DNA from: Torymus aiolomorphi
Lineage: Eukaryota > Arthropoda > Insecta > Hymenoptera > Torymidae
Length of the DNA stretch: 64,000 nucleotides
Direction of reading: 5' to 3'
Assembly (NCBI GenBank): GCA_036365515.1
Contig: CM070876.1
Span: 38,959,195-39,023,194, forward strand
The notes under the pieces: model-generated
Seen by the model: the letters and a program-made list of their open reading frames with translations, nothing else
What the model was told of the DNA's origin: nothing
The model's database searches: none
In this document: positions 1-9,946 of the stretch, in pieces
Position numbering within the stretch: position 1 is the first letter of the stretch
Layout of the letters: the number at the start of each line of letters is the position of its first letter
Position numbers and translations under genes: made by a program

Positions 1-59
1 AATAGATGTACACTGAGAAAAATGATGTATTAAAAATTACTATAATATATAGGAACGAG

Positions 60-120
60 TGGGGACAAATCTCAAATACTAAAATATAGTAAAAATTTTG
101 ATATTTGAGATTTGTCCCCA
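60..120. repeat. Perfect-looking hairpin in the left arm
   Basis: A 61-bp inverted repeat with arms that begin TGGGGACAAATCTCAAATA, separated by a short AT-rich loop. It has no counterpart in the right arm of the surrounding element, so it is either a later insertion or a private part of this arm. Confidence 0.7.
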
Positions 121-346
121 CATTTATACCGACGCAAAAAAATGAAGACTGGCTAATATATTGTTCGGAATGTGGGCGATATGTCACTTCCAATACATGG
201 CCAGAATTTCTCCATGTTGCGCTCCGTACCTTCTTCCCATAGTTGGGATGACCGATGGCCCATGTATTAGACAAGTATTGCTTTCAGTTCCTCGTTAACC
301 CTTAGAGGGCCGGGATTTCAAAAATTTTAAAAACTCATAATTTGTA

Positions 347-1065
347 CACGGAGAGAAATTTTGTAGTGAAAATTACAAATATTCGAGACTAAATTACCAG
401 TTTCTATGGTAATGGATGGACAGACTGACAATTTCAAACTTTTTACCAAAGTGCCTTGGTAAAATTTTTTTTTAGTTAATTTAAATTAAAAAAATGAACT
501 TTTTTTATCCATATTGATGGATATATAGTATTTTAATATAGAAATAGAAACAGAAACAAGGATGAAAAAACATTAAACTGAAAAAAATTTTTACGGAAGC
601 GGGATTCGATCCGACGATCTTTGGGTTGAGAGTCCGACGTTCTACCGACTGCGCCACGGAAGCTGTTACCAACAGTCATTTGAATCGCCGTTATTACTTA
701 CTGAAAATATGTGTATTGTTTTCATTTTAACGTCGCGCACGCCTCTAGTATCAATCTTCTGAAACACAATAATGCGCAGTGCGCATGCGCGAATACACAA
801 ATACCAGGTTATTTGGTAAAATTTATCAGTTTTCTTAGTAAAAATTCTTAGGTTACCTTGTAAAAATGACTAGATCTCAATTTTTACCAGTGTGTCTGGT
901 AATTTTTATTCCGATAATTTGGTATTTTTTTTAAGTGGTTATGGTAGTTTTTCCTGGGAAACTTATAAATTGTATTAGAAACCTGGGAATATCACGGCTT
1001 TTGACAGTCTATCCATGCACTACCAAGGCACCTTGGTAATCTTTACTCTAAAATTTCTCTCCGTG
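347..1065. mobile_element. TA-flanked CACGGAGAG element
   Basis: The ends are CACGGAGAGAAATTTT and its reverse complement, each flanked by TA (345-346 and 1066-1067). Subterminal inverted blocks include a CCAAGGCACCTTGGTA-type motif on the right and a related one on the left. The ends differ from the CACTGAGAGAAA family mainly at one base, so they may be relatives. The element carries a tRNA-like stretch on the minus strand (592-663) and no evident protein gene. Confidence 0.75.
592..663 (-). pseudogene. tRNA-like sequence inside a transposon
   Basis: On the minus strand the A box TGGCGCAGTCGG (645-656) is intact and the B box GGATCGAATCC (602-612) differs by one base from the usual GGTTCGANTCC. 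The D-loop and anticodon-loop region are recognisable, with the loop suggesting a CTC (Glu-type) anticodon. The anticodon stem has two mismatches, the T stem is imperfect, and the 3' end does not pair with the 5' acceptor strand: both ends read GCTTCCGT instead of being complementary. It is therefore unlikely to make a working tRNA, although polymerase III promoter boxes are kept. Confidence 0.65.
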
Positions 1066-1616
1066 TACTGAAAAGTGATCCGAGGTCCCCAAGTTAGAAC
1101 CAAACCAAGGTCGGATGTTGGCGAGTCAGACCATGACGCCTCAAGGCGTCATCCCGGCCCTCTAAGGGTTAACAAAAAATTTTGTGTGTGTATACACAAG
1201 CGAAGCACTGGTTCCACCCGCCCACCCCGCTGTCTCATACTTCCTTGTATACCCGGACGGTTTATCCATGTGTTACGCCATCAGTGCGCTGCCTAGTGGC
1301 GGCTTCGGAACTACATTATACATATAGAACTATAAAAGTCCCCAAAAGTTCCCCCATATATGGGAAAAGAGTACGGAGAGCAATCTGGAGAAATTTCGGC
1401 CGTATATGGGAAGTGACATATCCCATATATTGCCCACATTCCGAGCAATATATTGGCCAGTCTTCATTTTTTTGCGCGGGTATATATTATAGTAATTTTT
1501 AATATATCATTTTTCTCAGTGTATATATATCAATGGAAGATTAGAGTTATTCGATTTAAAATATATTTTACGCATACGTAATTCAATGCGATGTACATTG
1601 GACGGGAATTCAATTA

Positions 1617-1945
1617 ATTAGTACATTACGATACTAGTACTCGCTACGCTCGGACGCTTATACATACCGTACCGTAAAGTGCAACTTATGCCACCAGTAT
1701 ATGAGTCTGAAGTTTGCATCGTTCGAATGCAACGAAATAATTTTTCACGATTAAATAAAGTTCTTAAACAATGGAAATTTTATCTAAACCTTTATTTTAA
1801 AGTTATTTTATACTATGAAACACTAAATCTACACTCAAAGTTAATATTATTAGCATAAATGTGAAGTAAAATGAATAATTTTTTTATTTCGCACTCCAAC
1901 GTTGTAAACTTCAGACCCGTACTAGTATCGCAATGTACTATTATA
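1617..1945. mobile_element. Foldback repeat with TAGTACATT ends
   Basis: The left arm begins TAGTACATTACGATACTAGT and the right arm (about 1918-1945) is its imperfect reverse complement. A second pair of inverted blocks contains GTCTGAAGTTT (about 1706-1730) and its complement (about 1890-1916). Similar TAGTACATT ends occur at 2838 and 20048, so this belongs to a dispersed family. I found no clear target duplication and no coding frame. Confidence 0.6.
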
Positions 1946-2133
1946 GCTCGTGTGAGATAAATCCGTCATATTCTTATTTTATTTATTTATGCATAGTTAA
2001 TTATTAAAATTATATTGTTTACATTTTTTACAATAAGCATTACATGCGTAGACCACGTTGACCGCTATTGACTGTCACGTTACGGTTTTCCTGTATGATA
2101 AGCAGACTATCTCCATGTGCGCCCGGGCTGCCT

Positions 2134-2256
2134 TTATTTAATTATAATTGTTTTATATTTATAATTATAATTATATTTATAATTATAATTATATTTATAA
2201 TTATATTTATATTTATTTATATTTATATTTATAATTATAATTTGTATTTACAATAA
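2134..2256. repeat. AT-only tandem repeat (ATAATTATA units)
   Basis: About 120 bases made almost only of A and T, in repeated TTATAATTATAATTATATT-type units. Low-complexity DNA; the open frame across it has no coding character. Confidence 0.8.
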
Positions 2257-2293
2257 AATGATAAATAATAGTCGGAAGTTGAAGTGAGAAGGC

Positions 2294-2352
2294 TGAGGCG
2301 GGGGAAGATGGGGCGGCGGGGGGTTCGGGGGGGCTACGCCCCCCGTCTTCAA
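2294..2352. repeat. G-rich stretch with GGGGGGCTACGCCCCCC hairpin
   Basis: A G-rich run followed by a GGGGGG-CTAC/GCCCCCC hairpin, embedded in AT-rich DNA. An outer GAAGATGGGG/CCCCGTCTTC pair encloses it. It looks like the end of a transposable element, but no partner end was found. Confidence 0.45.
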
Positions 2353-2634
2353 ACACTTAATAAAAAATCATTTAAATAATAAAATTCCATATATAGAATA
2401 TTGTTATTATTGAATCTAGAATATTTAATACACGTACAAAAATTATAAAATAAGATTCTTTGCAATTTTTTCTGTATTTTTTTACAAGAAATTAAAATTT
2501 ATGAAAGTGAAACATTTGTATACTTTATTTCATCAAAGAGAAAGACTATTATACGACTCTAAGCTCAAAATGACAACTATGATATGATTTTTCAGCGCTC
2601 GTCGTATATAAAATACCGTTCGAGACTAGTACAT

Positions 2635-2716
2635 AAGTAGATTATTTACCCTATGTGACTTTCTGCTCTCGCTTCGCTCGAGCGAAAAACGTCACGTGAG
2701 GTAAATAATCTACTTC
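2635..2716. repeat. Hairpin repeat, arms AGTAGATTATTTACC
   Basis: The arms AGTAGATTATTTACC and GGTAAATAATCTACTT enclose a core with CTCGCTTCGCTCGAGCGAAAA. The core is similar, in opposite orientation, to the core of the 2838-3021 repeat, so the two are related copies of one family. Confidence 0.55.
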
Positions 2717-2837
2717 CGATCCGTGTCGACAATTGAACACGAAATATAACAAAATAAAATTAATACAGTTTGAAATTGAATATTTAAAAAGCATGCGGTT
2801 TGCTATCCGATAGCAGATGAAACTAATCTATAATATA

Positions 2838-3021
2838 ATAGTACATTACGCTACGGGTGTGGAAGGTGATTATTTCACATGAGACGTTTTTCGCACGAGC
2901 CAAGCGAGTGTGAAAAGTCGAATGCGGTAAAAATCACCTTACGCACGAGTGTCGTACAGTATTTTATACCACGAGAGCCGAATAATCATATTAAAGTTAT
3001 GATTTTGAGGTTAGAGTAGTA
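2838..3021. repeat. Dispersed repeat, copy A (partner at 20048)
   Basis: It begins with AATAGTACATT and ends near GAGGTTAGAGTAGTATAA. The stretch with CAGTATTTTATACCACGAG and the following ATTTTGAGGTTAGAG is shared with 20048-20184. It contains a hairpin with AAGGTGATTATTT and AAAAATCACCTT arms around a palindromic CGCACGAGCC/GCGAGTGTG core. No coding. Confidence 0.65.
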
Positions 3022-3039
3022 TAAAGTATAATGAATTTA

Positions 3040-3100
3040 GGCTTCTTCTATACTTGCCTTCGGAGCGCTCCCGCGCTCCTTGATAAAAAAGTATTTACTT
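3040..3100. repeat. Short dispersed repeat with GGAGCGCTCC palindrome
   Basis: The sequence CTATACTTGCCTTCGGAGCG followed by a CGCTCC run and TTGATAAAA is matched in inverse orientation near 47868-47912. It may be the end of the neighbouring 2838 repeat or a separate element. Confidence 0.45.
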
Positions 3101-3296
3101 TGATATAATTTAAGGGAATGGTTTATTTATTATTTCAATATTTGAGTATATTTAAATTTAATTAAAAAACTTTTATACTCCCAGCTTTGGAATAAACATT
3201 TTCATTATTTGTTTTTGCTCTTATTTTATTTCTGCTTTAAAATTAAACAACATTTGAACGGCTATAAACAGTTTGCAAAATTATGAATTTTTCTTT

Positions 3297-3800
3297 TCAA
3301 TATGTGGATGAAAATAACGAAAGAAGGAGATATTTTAAACGTGGGTGCAGTACAAAGTAAACCGAGCCAACGGATATCGAGCGCTTCTTTCGGTAGATAT
3401 ATAGAACTCGCACATAAAGGTCAAAGCGAAGATGCGCGCCCCACCCGGGCGCGGGTTTGATTTTTGAATGGTATACGCAACGGAAGGAAGGGAAGCTGCG
3501 ACCTTGCAAAGTGAGGCCAACGAGCAGCGGCTACTACTACAGCACTGTGTTTGTCGCCCGACAAAAATCAATCGCTCTCACGGACACAGGGCCGCTGCTA
3601 GCTAACTCGTGTATCTCTCAAGGCTGATTTCTAAAGTCGCTGATCCATGGAAAAAGGGTATTAGACGTGACGCTGAATCGAGGAGAGAGCATAGCAGGAG
3701 GGGTGAGCGAAAAGTGGCAAAGGTGAAAGATGATGTATCGGAATCAAAGCGCGCCGGAATATGGCCAAATTGTACGCAGATTACAAGTATCTGATACAAT
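3297..3800. other. Unassigned stretch before the Penelope remnant
   Basis: Mixed-composition DNA with overlapping short frames on both strands (for example 3602-3799 minus and 3609-3794 plus). None has a recognisable domain. I treat it as non-coding. Confidence 0.4.
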
Positions 3801-3924
3801 CACGCTTGGACGGATTTTTATTTGCTTGTCTCCAACGATTTTATGCGTATTTTCAAAAATGTTATTGAGTACGATCGTAGGAGGCAAAGATGTGAAAAGA
3901 AAACGACTTTTCTAATTGTGGCAA

Positions 3925-3962
3925 CGCTTCGGTCGGCTATTTACGCCAACTTCATCAGGCTC
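3925..3962 (-). ncRNA. Possible degenerate hammerhead ribozyme motif
   Basis: On the minus strand CTGATGA (3952-3958) is followed by a stem GTTGGC/GCCGAC (3945-3950 with 3932-3937) around a 7-base loop, then GAA (3928-3930) and GC. This is the order of a hammerhead core. The pair next to the core is A-C instead of G-C, and stem I is not convincing, so activity is doubtful. Its place downstream of a Penelope GIY-YIG frame is where such ribozymes are known to occur. Confidence 0.4.
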
Positions 3963-4168
3963 TTTATTCGAAACACATGTTATTTGTAGCTTTTAAATAA
4001 ATTTACATAAACTATTGAGTAACACATTTTTTATTTTTTACATTACCTATAGCCTTATAGATCAGATATAATCCGTCGTCAATCAGATGCTATTTGATGA
4101 CTAAAACCATCAACATTGATCCCATGTTTATATACATGTGTACAGTGTTTACCTTATTTTGAATATGA

Positions 4169-4510
4169 CTATAATAAATTAATAACGGGAAAATGCGTGG
4201 TACTTAGTTTATGAAGATCTTCTTTTTTATTAATACTGTTTTTATTATTTTTTACGTGAATCATTTCCGAATTCAATATTTTTAAATAATTACTTTCAAA
4301 ATCTAAAATCCGCGTATTATCCCAGTCAAATTCATGTTTATTTTCTACTTGGTGTCTACTAACCACCGAATCTTTATTTTTATTTTTCTTATGTTCATTA
4401 ATACGAGTAACTAAGGATCTTTTTGTTTCTCCTATGTATGTAACCGGACAATCTTCGCAATTAAATTTGTAAACAACATTTGTGCTATCTACGATCGTAC
4501 TCAATAACAT
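4169..4510 (-). pseudogene. GIY-YIG endonuclease domain of a Penelope-like element
   Basis: A 113-residue frame. Residues 12-32 read VVYKFNCEDCPVTYIGET-like, giving the variant first motif (VYKF), a CxxC pair typical of the Penelope type, and the YIG triplet. These are followed by an arginine in SLVTRINEH and a conserved EH. In a full element this domain nicks target DNA for reverse transcription. The frame starts at an ATG inside the terminal inverted repeat, and the reverse transcriptase part that should precede it is missing. The ATG is probably accidental, so the frame is best read as the C-terminal remnant of a larger protein. It ends in a normal stop. Confidence 0.8.
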
Positions 4511-4517
4511 TTTTGAA

Positions 4518-5390
4518 TAACAATGGATGGCGTTAAACCTTCAACTTTATGCGTATTTTGTTCGTTGTATTTGAGAAAATAAAACCGCTCCGTTTCACCA
4601 TATATAGGCGCTAAAATATTCCGTGTTCTTTGCATAAAATATTAGATTACTCTGATCTATTTAATATTTCATAAACCCATAAATCAGAATCATAGGTATC
4701 ACTATAATCAGCAAATGATAACGTCTCGTTGTAGAGTGCGAAAAGCGTGAATCTGATATGCTTTGATACATTAATAAAAGTGTTTAATTTAATTAAAAAT
4801 TGTTTTTCTTACTGATACTGGACTGTATGCTTGTTAGGAAGCATAATTGGAGGTACCCACCTGTAACAAAAAGAAATCATATTTAGTTTTATAGAAATAA
4901 ACACCATTATGAAATTGAAAAATTAACAATAGTATATTTTAACAATTAAATATGAATAATAGTAGGTAATGCTTTATTTACAATTATGTATAACAACTAG
5001 GCAAATGAAATTCAGATCTAAATAAAATGTTTGATACCCTTCCATAAGTATGACGCAAGTTTTTTTTTACTTTTTTCTACTTTATTTACGTTATTGCCGG
5101 TTATTATACATGTACGGGTGTAACATCAGTTTTTACGACTCCATAAAACTAGCTATTGAGAACGTTAACAATAGCAATTCGAGGTATAAAATCAATAACA
5201 TCAAAGAGCCGAGTTGAAATTCATTTTCCCTTTCTAAATCGAGCCTCAGCCGAAATTTACAATCAATAGGATTAAACGGGCCCGAAACTTCATAAATCAC
5301 ATAAAAGAGTCCTATTGAATTGAATCCGGTGGCATCGCATTCTCGTTTCTCGGTCGCATCATGCACGGGGAAATTAATCCACGAAAAGCC
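4518..5390. other. AT-rich intergenic DNA, no gene seen
   Basis: AT-rich with no convincing frame, repeat or RNA. The 90-residue minus frame at 5133-5405 has no recognisable domain. Confidence 0.5.
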
Positions 5391-6240
5391 AGACGACGGC
5401 CGCATGTAGATGCGCGGCGCCGCGCGGCATCAGATGTATTATTCAGCGCGCATTAGAGTGCAATCATCGCGGCTTCTCGCGCTCGCGATACAATGGGGCT
5501 TACAGCGAGCGAAAACGCTCACATCTCCCAGGATCCCGTCGTCACGGCCGCGTCTCGCTTCCTTGGCGCTCTCTCTCCCCCGCCGTGCTCGCTCGAGCGG
5601 TTTGTAGGTTAGGTTCGACACGCGGGAGAGAAAGAGACGGAGAGCAGCGCAGCATCGTCGCGCGTGTGCTTGTCTTGGCCGCAGCAACAGCGACGACCGC
5701 AAGGATCTATCCTCCTTTTTTGCTCACACACGCAGAGCAGTACGTATACTTAGAGGCATATGTCGAGCGAGCATGAAACGACGGCGCAGAGGAGTGAAGA
5801 AGAGGGGGGCGCGCGTGACTTTCCCACGCTGCGGGCTATTCTCGTCGCGAGTTATGATTAGATGGCGATCGTCGCACTCGCTGAGGATATATCGATCCTA
5901 ATCTAGCCCTAATGTCCCTGCGATATGCGCTTAACGAGCTGTGCGCAGCAGCGACTGAATTATACGCCGCTGTTTCCTTTGTGTAGCCCCGGCCTTTCGG
6001 AATACATTTTTTCGCGCTCGTCGGCGGATTTTCGTGTTCTGCACGGGAGTGAGGCAGGCGCGATGTTATCTCGAGAGGGGAGCCAAAGGAGCGCTTGAAT
6101 TTCTTCGGCTTTGTGAGAGCGAATCCAATTATCGGAAAAGCCGCACGCCTTGCTTGATGCACCGGAGGAATATATATAGCGTATATAGTAACGCGAATAT
6201 TGCGATCTTGTTGTTACGAAGGAAAAGTTTCTGCAAGTAG
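5390..6240. other. CpG-rich island 1
   Basis: Sharp rise in GC and CpG, with many overlapping frames on both strands caused by the lack of AT-rich stops. No protein family is recognisable. Such islands in this window could be promoters, enhancers or untranslated exons; nothing here decides which. Confidence 0.45.
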
Positions 6241-6639
6241 CTTAAACACGAGCTATATGCAATGCTTATCGATCAAGCCGAATGGAGGTTATTAAAAACT
6301 TTTCGTTTCGTCAACTCGGCCATCTGCACAAACTTCGCACTCGGCAGATAATGCATTATATCATTTATATCATTTGCGTGGATATTGCATTATTTTATTT
6401 AGCTGTGAGCTTATTTCGCTCTATTTTAGGAATCCTCGTTCGTTAAATGAAACTTTTATTTTTCGAAAAATCAGCTTTGTAAGTCAATGAGTCACTGATA
6501 CAATTAACACAGACGAAAATTTAAAATAGCGAGTAATTACATGATTAAGTTCCAGATGACAATTAAAATTAGTTATCCGTTGCTAGCAATAGAGCTTGTT
6601 CCTCGGAGAGAGTTATAATTAATTATCCCGAAATTCGTC

Positions 6640-8480
6640 GAGGCGAGAGGAGAAATTAAGAAGAGGCCACTTGTATTAGCATAGCAGAGGAAACACGCGC
6701 GCGGCGCCAGCTGAAAAATATGATCTTGGCGAAAAAAGTGTTTCTCGCGGAAATGTTTGGACCAAAAAGAAAATGAATTTGTAAAAACGAAAAAGTTTGC
6801 AACGAGTACAAAGTGCGTCCGAGTTTTCTCGGAATTTACGTTTCTCTCTCTCGCGCGCGCACACGTTTTATATTTGAAAAGTTTTTACATGTATACAATA
6901 TGATGCAGTCTTATTTACGAATACCCTTTTGCCAAAGTTTCATTCGTACCGGCGATTTACATATCCTCGCATCTACATGATAATATACGGCTCGCTTCTC
7001 GATCCTATTGTGCGCATTAAACTCGTCCTGCCAAAAGGGACCTTAGTGCTTGTATCTCTCTCTTTAGGTTTTTCAGAATGCAACATGTAGAGACGAGGAC
7101 AAAGCGACGACTGGCGCCAAAGAGGAGAAAAAATTTCCCGCCGAGATACACGAGCGGCGCCGGATCGAGCAGCACGAACAAAGGCAAAAAGCTCTCGTGC
7201 AACGAAAGCTCTCGCGGGAGACCACGTCTTACATCTACACAAGCCTTTGTAAAAAAAATAGCCACAAGTATCCCGCGTCATTGACGAAAACTGAGCGCGC
7301 GCCAAGTATAGGAAGCTTCGCTGCTGTCGTCGTCTTTCTCTCAGCACCGGCGCACGAGAGCCGCTCCAACTTTCGTCGCGGCGGCGCACGAAAGAGCTAC
7401 TAATTTTCCTAGCCGCGGGATGGGGAGGGCAACCCTTTTCTCGAAAATGAGCTTTCAACGAACGGAGGCTCGACGAGGGCGCGCGCACACTTTCCAGCCG
7501 CCTCTGCTCGGCTCTTTATTCCATCGCAGCCGTGCGAAGTTCTCGTCGCCGTCGTCGAGGAATGAACTCGCGGCGAGGGAGAGACCGCCGCCGCCGCCAC
7601 AGTCGGGAGAAAACTCGATATTCGTCTCCGCTCTCTTTCGCGGCGTCTCTGCGCATGTGTCGGGGCCAATCAGCCAGCCGGCGTTCAGGCGATACAGCTT
7701 CGAGGGGTGCGTTGCCTTCTTCTCCTCTCTTTCTCTCTCCGCGCTCGATGCGATGCTTTTTTCTCCCCTTCACGTGTAGCCGCTTCGGCCGACGCTCAAG
7801 CGCGTGGAAAACGCAACGAAGTTTGGCAATGCGAAGGATTTTTTTCTTTTATCTGACGCGTTGCGCCTGCTTTCGAGTTTAGCGGTGAACGAAAACGCGC
7901 AAGCGCGATAAATCGTCCTACGCGCGAACCGCAGCTCCCGAAAGACGGCTGTGCGGCTTTTGGTTCGAGCGGCCCATTGACAACAGCGAGGCTCTCCATC
8001 AATCGCCAATCTCTCTCGAGCGAGGGACAAAAAGAGGGCAGACTTTCGCGGTGATATTCGCGGGGGAATCGAGCTGCACTTTTCGCGAGTGCAGTGGTGC
8101 GCCTGCGTGCGGGTGAAACTCCCCGCTCGGCTTTGTTTAACCTGCGGTGCACGGGGAGGGCAATCGTTTATCATTGCGTAAAAGCATTTTAATTCGTCGA
8201 CTAATTTAGAGACGCGCGGGTAGCTGTACTTTGCGCAACGAGACTTTTGCCGGGAATGTAATGGATGGATTCTTCGGCAAAGAGATGCACGTATGACGGG
8301 AATGCACATGATTTATGTGAATTCGACGTGTAGACACGCGAAATGCGCTGCTGCGGTTAAAGAGGCATTCCTTCTGAGTAACCGTAAGGGGAATCCGGAT
8401 GCGTAATTTCACGGCTGGCTTTGGTTGGTAAAACGCGAGCCAGTTATTTGTTTTCAGCCGCAACTGTAACAGTTACGTTA
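6640..8480. other. CpG-rich island 2
   Basis: A long GC-rich block flanked by AT-rich DNA. The frames of 60-179 residues on both strands are arginine- and serine-rich, as expected from CpG and CT tracts, and match no known domain. Probably regulatory or untranslated. Confidence 0.45.
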
Positions 8481-8865
8481 ATTCCTTCGTATTGCGTAAG
8501 TTTATAGAACAATAGTCTGGAAACGTGAATTAAATGGATTGCGAAAGTATCGTTATCTAACGCATATTGTTAACCTCAAAATGACTACGACAGTGATAAT
8601 TTTGCGGTTGAAAACGTACTTATGAACAAATTGATAATTCAATTATTAATTTAAAATTAAATTAGTGCTTTAAAGGATTCATAACACCTTTTAATATAGA
8701 TTCGTTATATAAGTACTTTAAGCAGCATAAAAATATTCAAATATATAGGTATACTAAATTAATACAATTTGGAAATACGTGCGTCAATAAGAGTCGCTAT
8801 AGTTTTGAATGAATTTTTAGTCGATTTAAGTGAGAGAAAAATGCGCATCAGTAATATCCTCTCTT

Positions 8866-9247
8866 AAAAAAAGCGCGAATATTTGAATTTTTTTAGATTG
8901 AAAATGTGTTTCTTTTTTTATATCAAGTATATTATTAAAAAAAAATAATATATTTATTTTTTCCATTCTTAAAAAAAGTATGTTGTGAAGCATTTAAAAA
9001 TTGATTTGATTGGTCTGTATGAAATAGGCGCGAGGATTCGCTAGATTTGAATTTTGAAACTCAAGTAGTTATAGAACTACTAAATAATTAAAATAGAATA
9101 AAAATATTTGATTTTTTGCTTAAAAAATATAAGTATCTAATTATCTTATCATTTGAGCAAATTAAAACTAAATCATAGTGAAAAATAGCTGTGTCCATAA
9201 CCTCAAAAACAAAATAGTACGCGCGAAGCACTTTTGAATTTCGCTAG
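8866..9247 (+). repeat. Outer left arm of a large palindrome
   Basis: This arm is similar to the reverse complement of 12434-12745. Shared blocks include ATTTGAATTTTTTAGATTG, GATTTGAATTTTGAAACTCA and TAGAACTACTAAATAATTAA. The left arm has an insertion of about 140 bases (near 8905-9045) that is absent on the right, and the right has one of about 60 bases near 12670-12735. Confidence 0.7.
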
Positions 9248-9309
9248 TTGGGTGAAACGATGTCTCGTATTAAGTGCACATGTTAATCACCATACCTTGC
9301 AAGAGACAA

Positions 9310-9790
9310 CAGCAGAAAGGTAGGTATAGCTAACCATGAAATCCCATGAAGGAAGGGGTCATATCAACAGCGGTGTCACTGTCACTCACTGACACACATT
9401 TAGCCCTCGCGGCAAAGGTGAGGCACAGCGGCTTCGGTGAGAAAGGCGACACACAAAGAACGGAAGGAAGGAAGCAGCGGCAAACGCGCCATCCGTCAGA
9501 AAAAGAAAAGAGCGAAATAAAAAGAGATCTGGCGACGAATCCCGCTGGACCATCTCTGCACCTCCACTGCTGCTCCTCACTTCTCTCACGAAAGGTGTAA
9601 AACTGAAGAGGAGGAGAAAGCGATGCCGGAGAGTACGTACACGCGACGACGAAGACGACGACGACGGCGACGACGAAAAGAGAAAAGAGGATGAAGCCAA
9701 ACAAGAGCGCGCCGAGAGAGGAAGACGAAGATAAATAACGGTTGAGAAGGATAGAGTACCCGTCGCGCGATAATGCCGGTGCACGCGTTT
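9310..9790. other. CpG-rich block between the left palindrome arms
   Basis: GC-rich DNA with a (GAC)n-like tract at about 9643-9676, lying between the outer and inner left arms. It has no counterpart between the right arms, so it was inserted on the left or lost on the right. The frames on both strands (9330-9784) show no domain. Confidence 0.5.
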
Positions 9791-9946
9791 TAATACTCGA
9801 CTATCGCACTGTTCCTGTATAATGAGCCCCGATATAAATTGTAAATTCGATTACACGGAGTTGCTAATGATGTAATTGAGGGATATCGACTGGATTGATG
9901 TAAATTAGTTTGGGGCTCGGCTGTGCAGCCGGTATACATGCGGATC

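Larger units (their letters stand above)
299..1168. mobile_element. piggyBac-like MITE (TTAA flanks, CCCTTAGAGG ends)
   Basis: TTAA is duplicated at 295-298 and 1169-1172. The ends are inverted copies: CCCTTAGAGGGCCGGGAT on the left and its reverse complement on the right. A TTAA target with CCCT-starting ends is characteristic of the piggyBac superfamily; that assignment is from family knowledge. An 18-bp perfect palindrome (TGACGCCTCAAGGCGTCA, 1133-1150) sits just inside the right end. No transposase frame is visible. Most of its length is a later insertion (347-1065). Confidence 0.8.
11..1521. mobile_element. Composite CACTGAG foldback element with TA flanks
   Basis: The left end reads CACTGAGAAAAATGATGTAT and the right end is its near-exact reverse complement, each flanked outside by TA. 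Inverted similarity continues inward in blocks: the AAAAATGAAGACTGG block near 137-153 recurs inverted near 1458-1474, and AT-rich arms pair next to the ends. I see no transposase frame, so it is non-autonomous. The centre is interrupted by a TTAA element (299-1168) that itself holds a third element (347-1065). The TA duplication and CACT ends are seen; the superfamily is not settled, since CACTA-like ends normally go with 2-4 bp duplications and other families are possible. Confidence 0.8.
3852..4517 (-). mobile_element. Truncated Penelope-like retroelement
   Basis: The segment is bounded by a 29-bp perfect inverted repeat (3852-3880 and 4489-4517). Inside lies a GIY-YIG endonuclease frame on the minus strand, followed downstream by a hammerhead-like motif. 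No reverse transcriptase is seen upstream, so this is a 5'-truncated or rearranged copy. Penelope-like elements join a reverse transcriptase to a C-terminal GIY-YIG domain and often carry hammerhead motifs in their terminal repeats; that family knowledge, together with the motif order, supports the call. Confidence 0.75.

Noticed and set aside
592..663. A functional tRNA-Glu gene on the minus strand
   Set aside because: The acceptor strands cannot pair and the anticodon stem has mismatches, so it is listed as a pseudogene-like module only.
4540..5130. Reverse transcriptase upstream of the GIY-YIG frame
   Set aside because: No reverse transcriptase motif was seen on the minus strand above 4517, so the element is called truncated.
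6973..7488. 171-codon minus frame in CpG island 2
   Set aside because: Overlaps other open frames in several phases; arginine- and serine-rich composition follows from CpG content; no domain.
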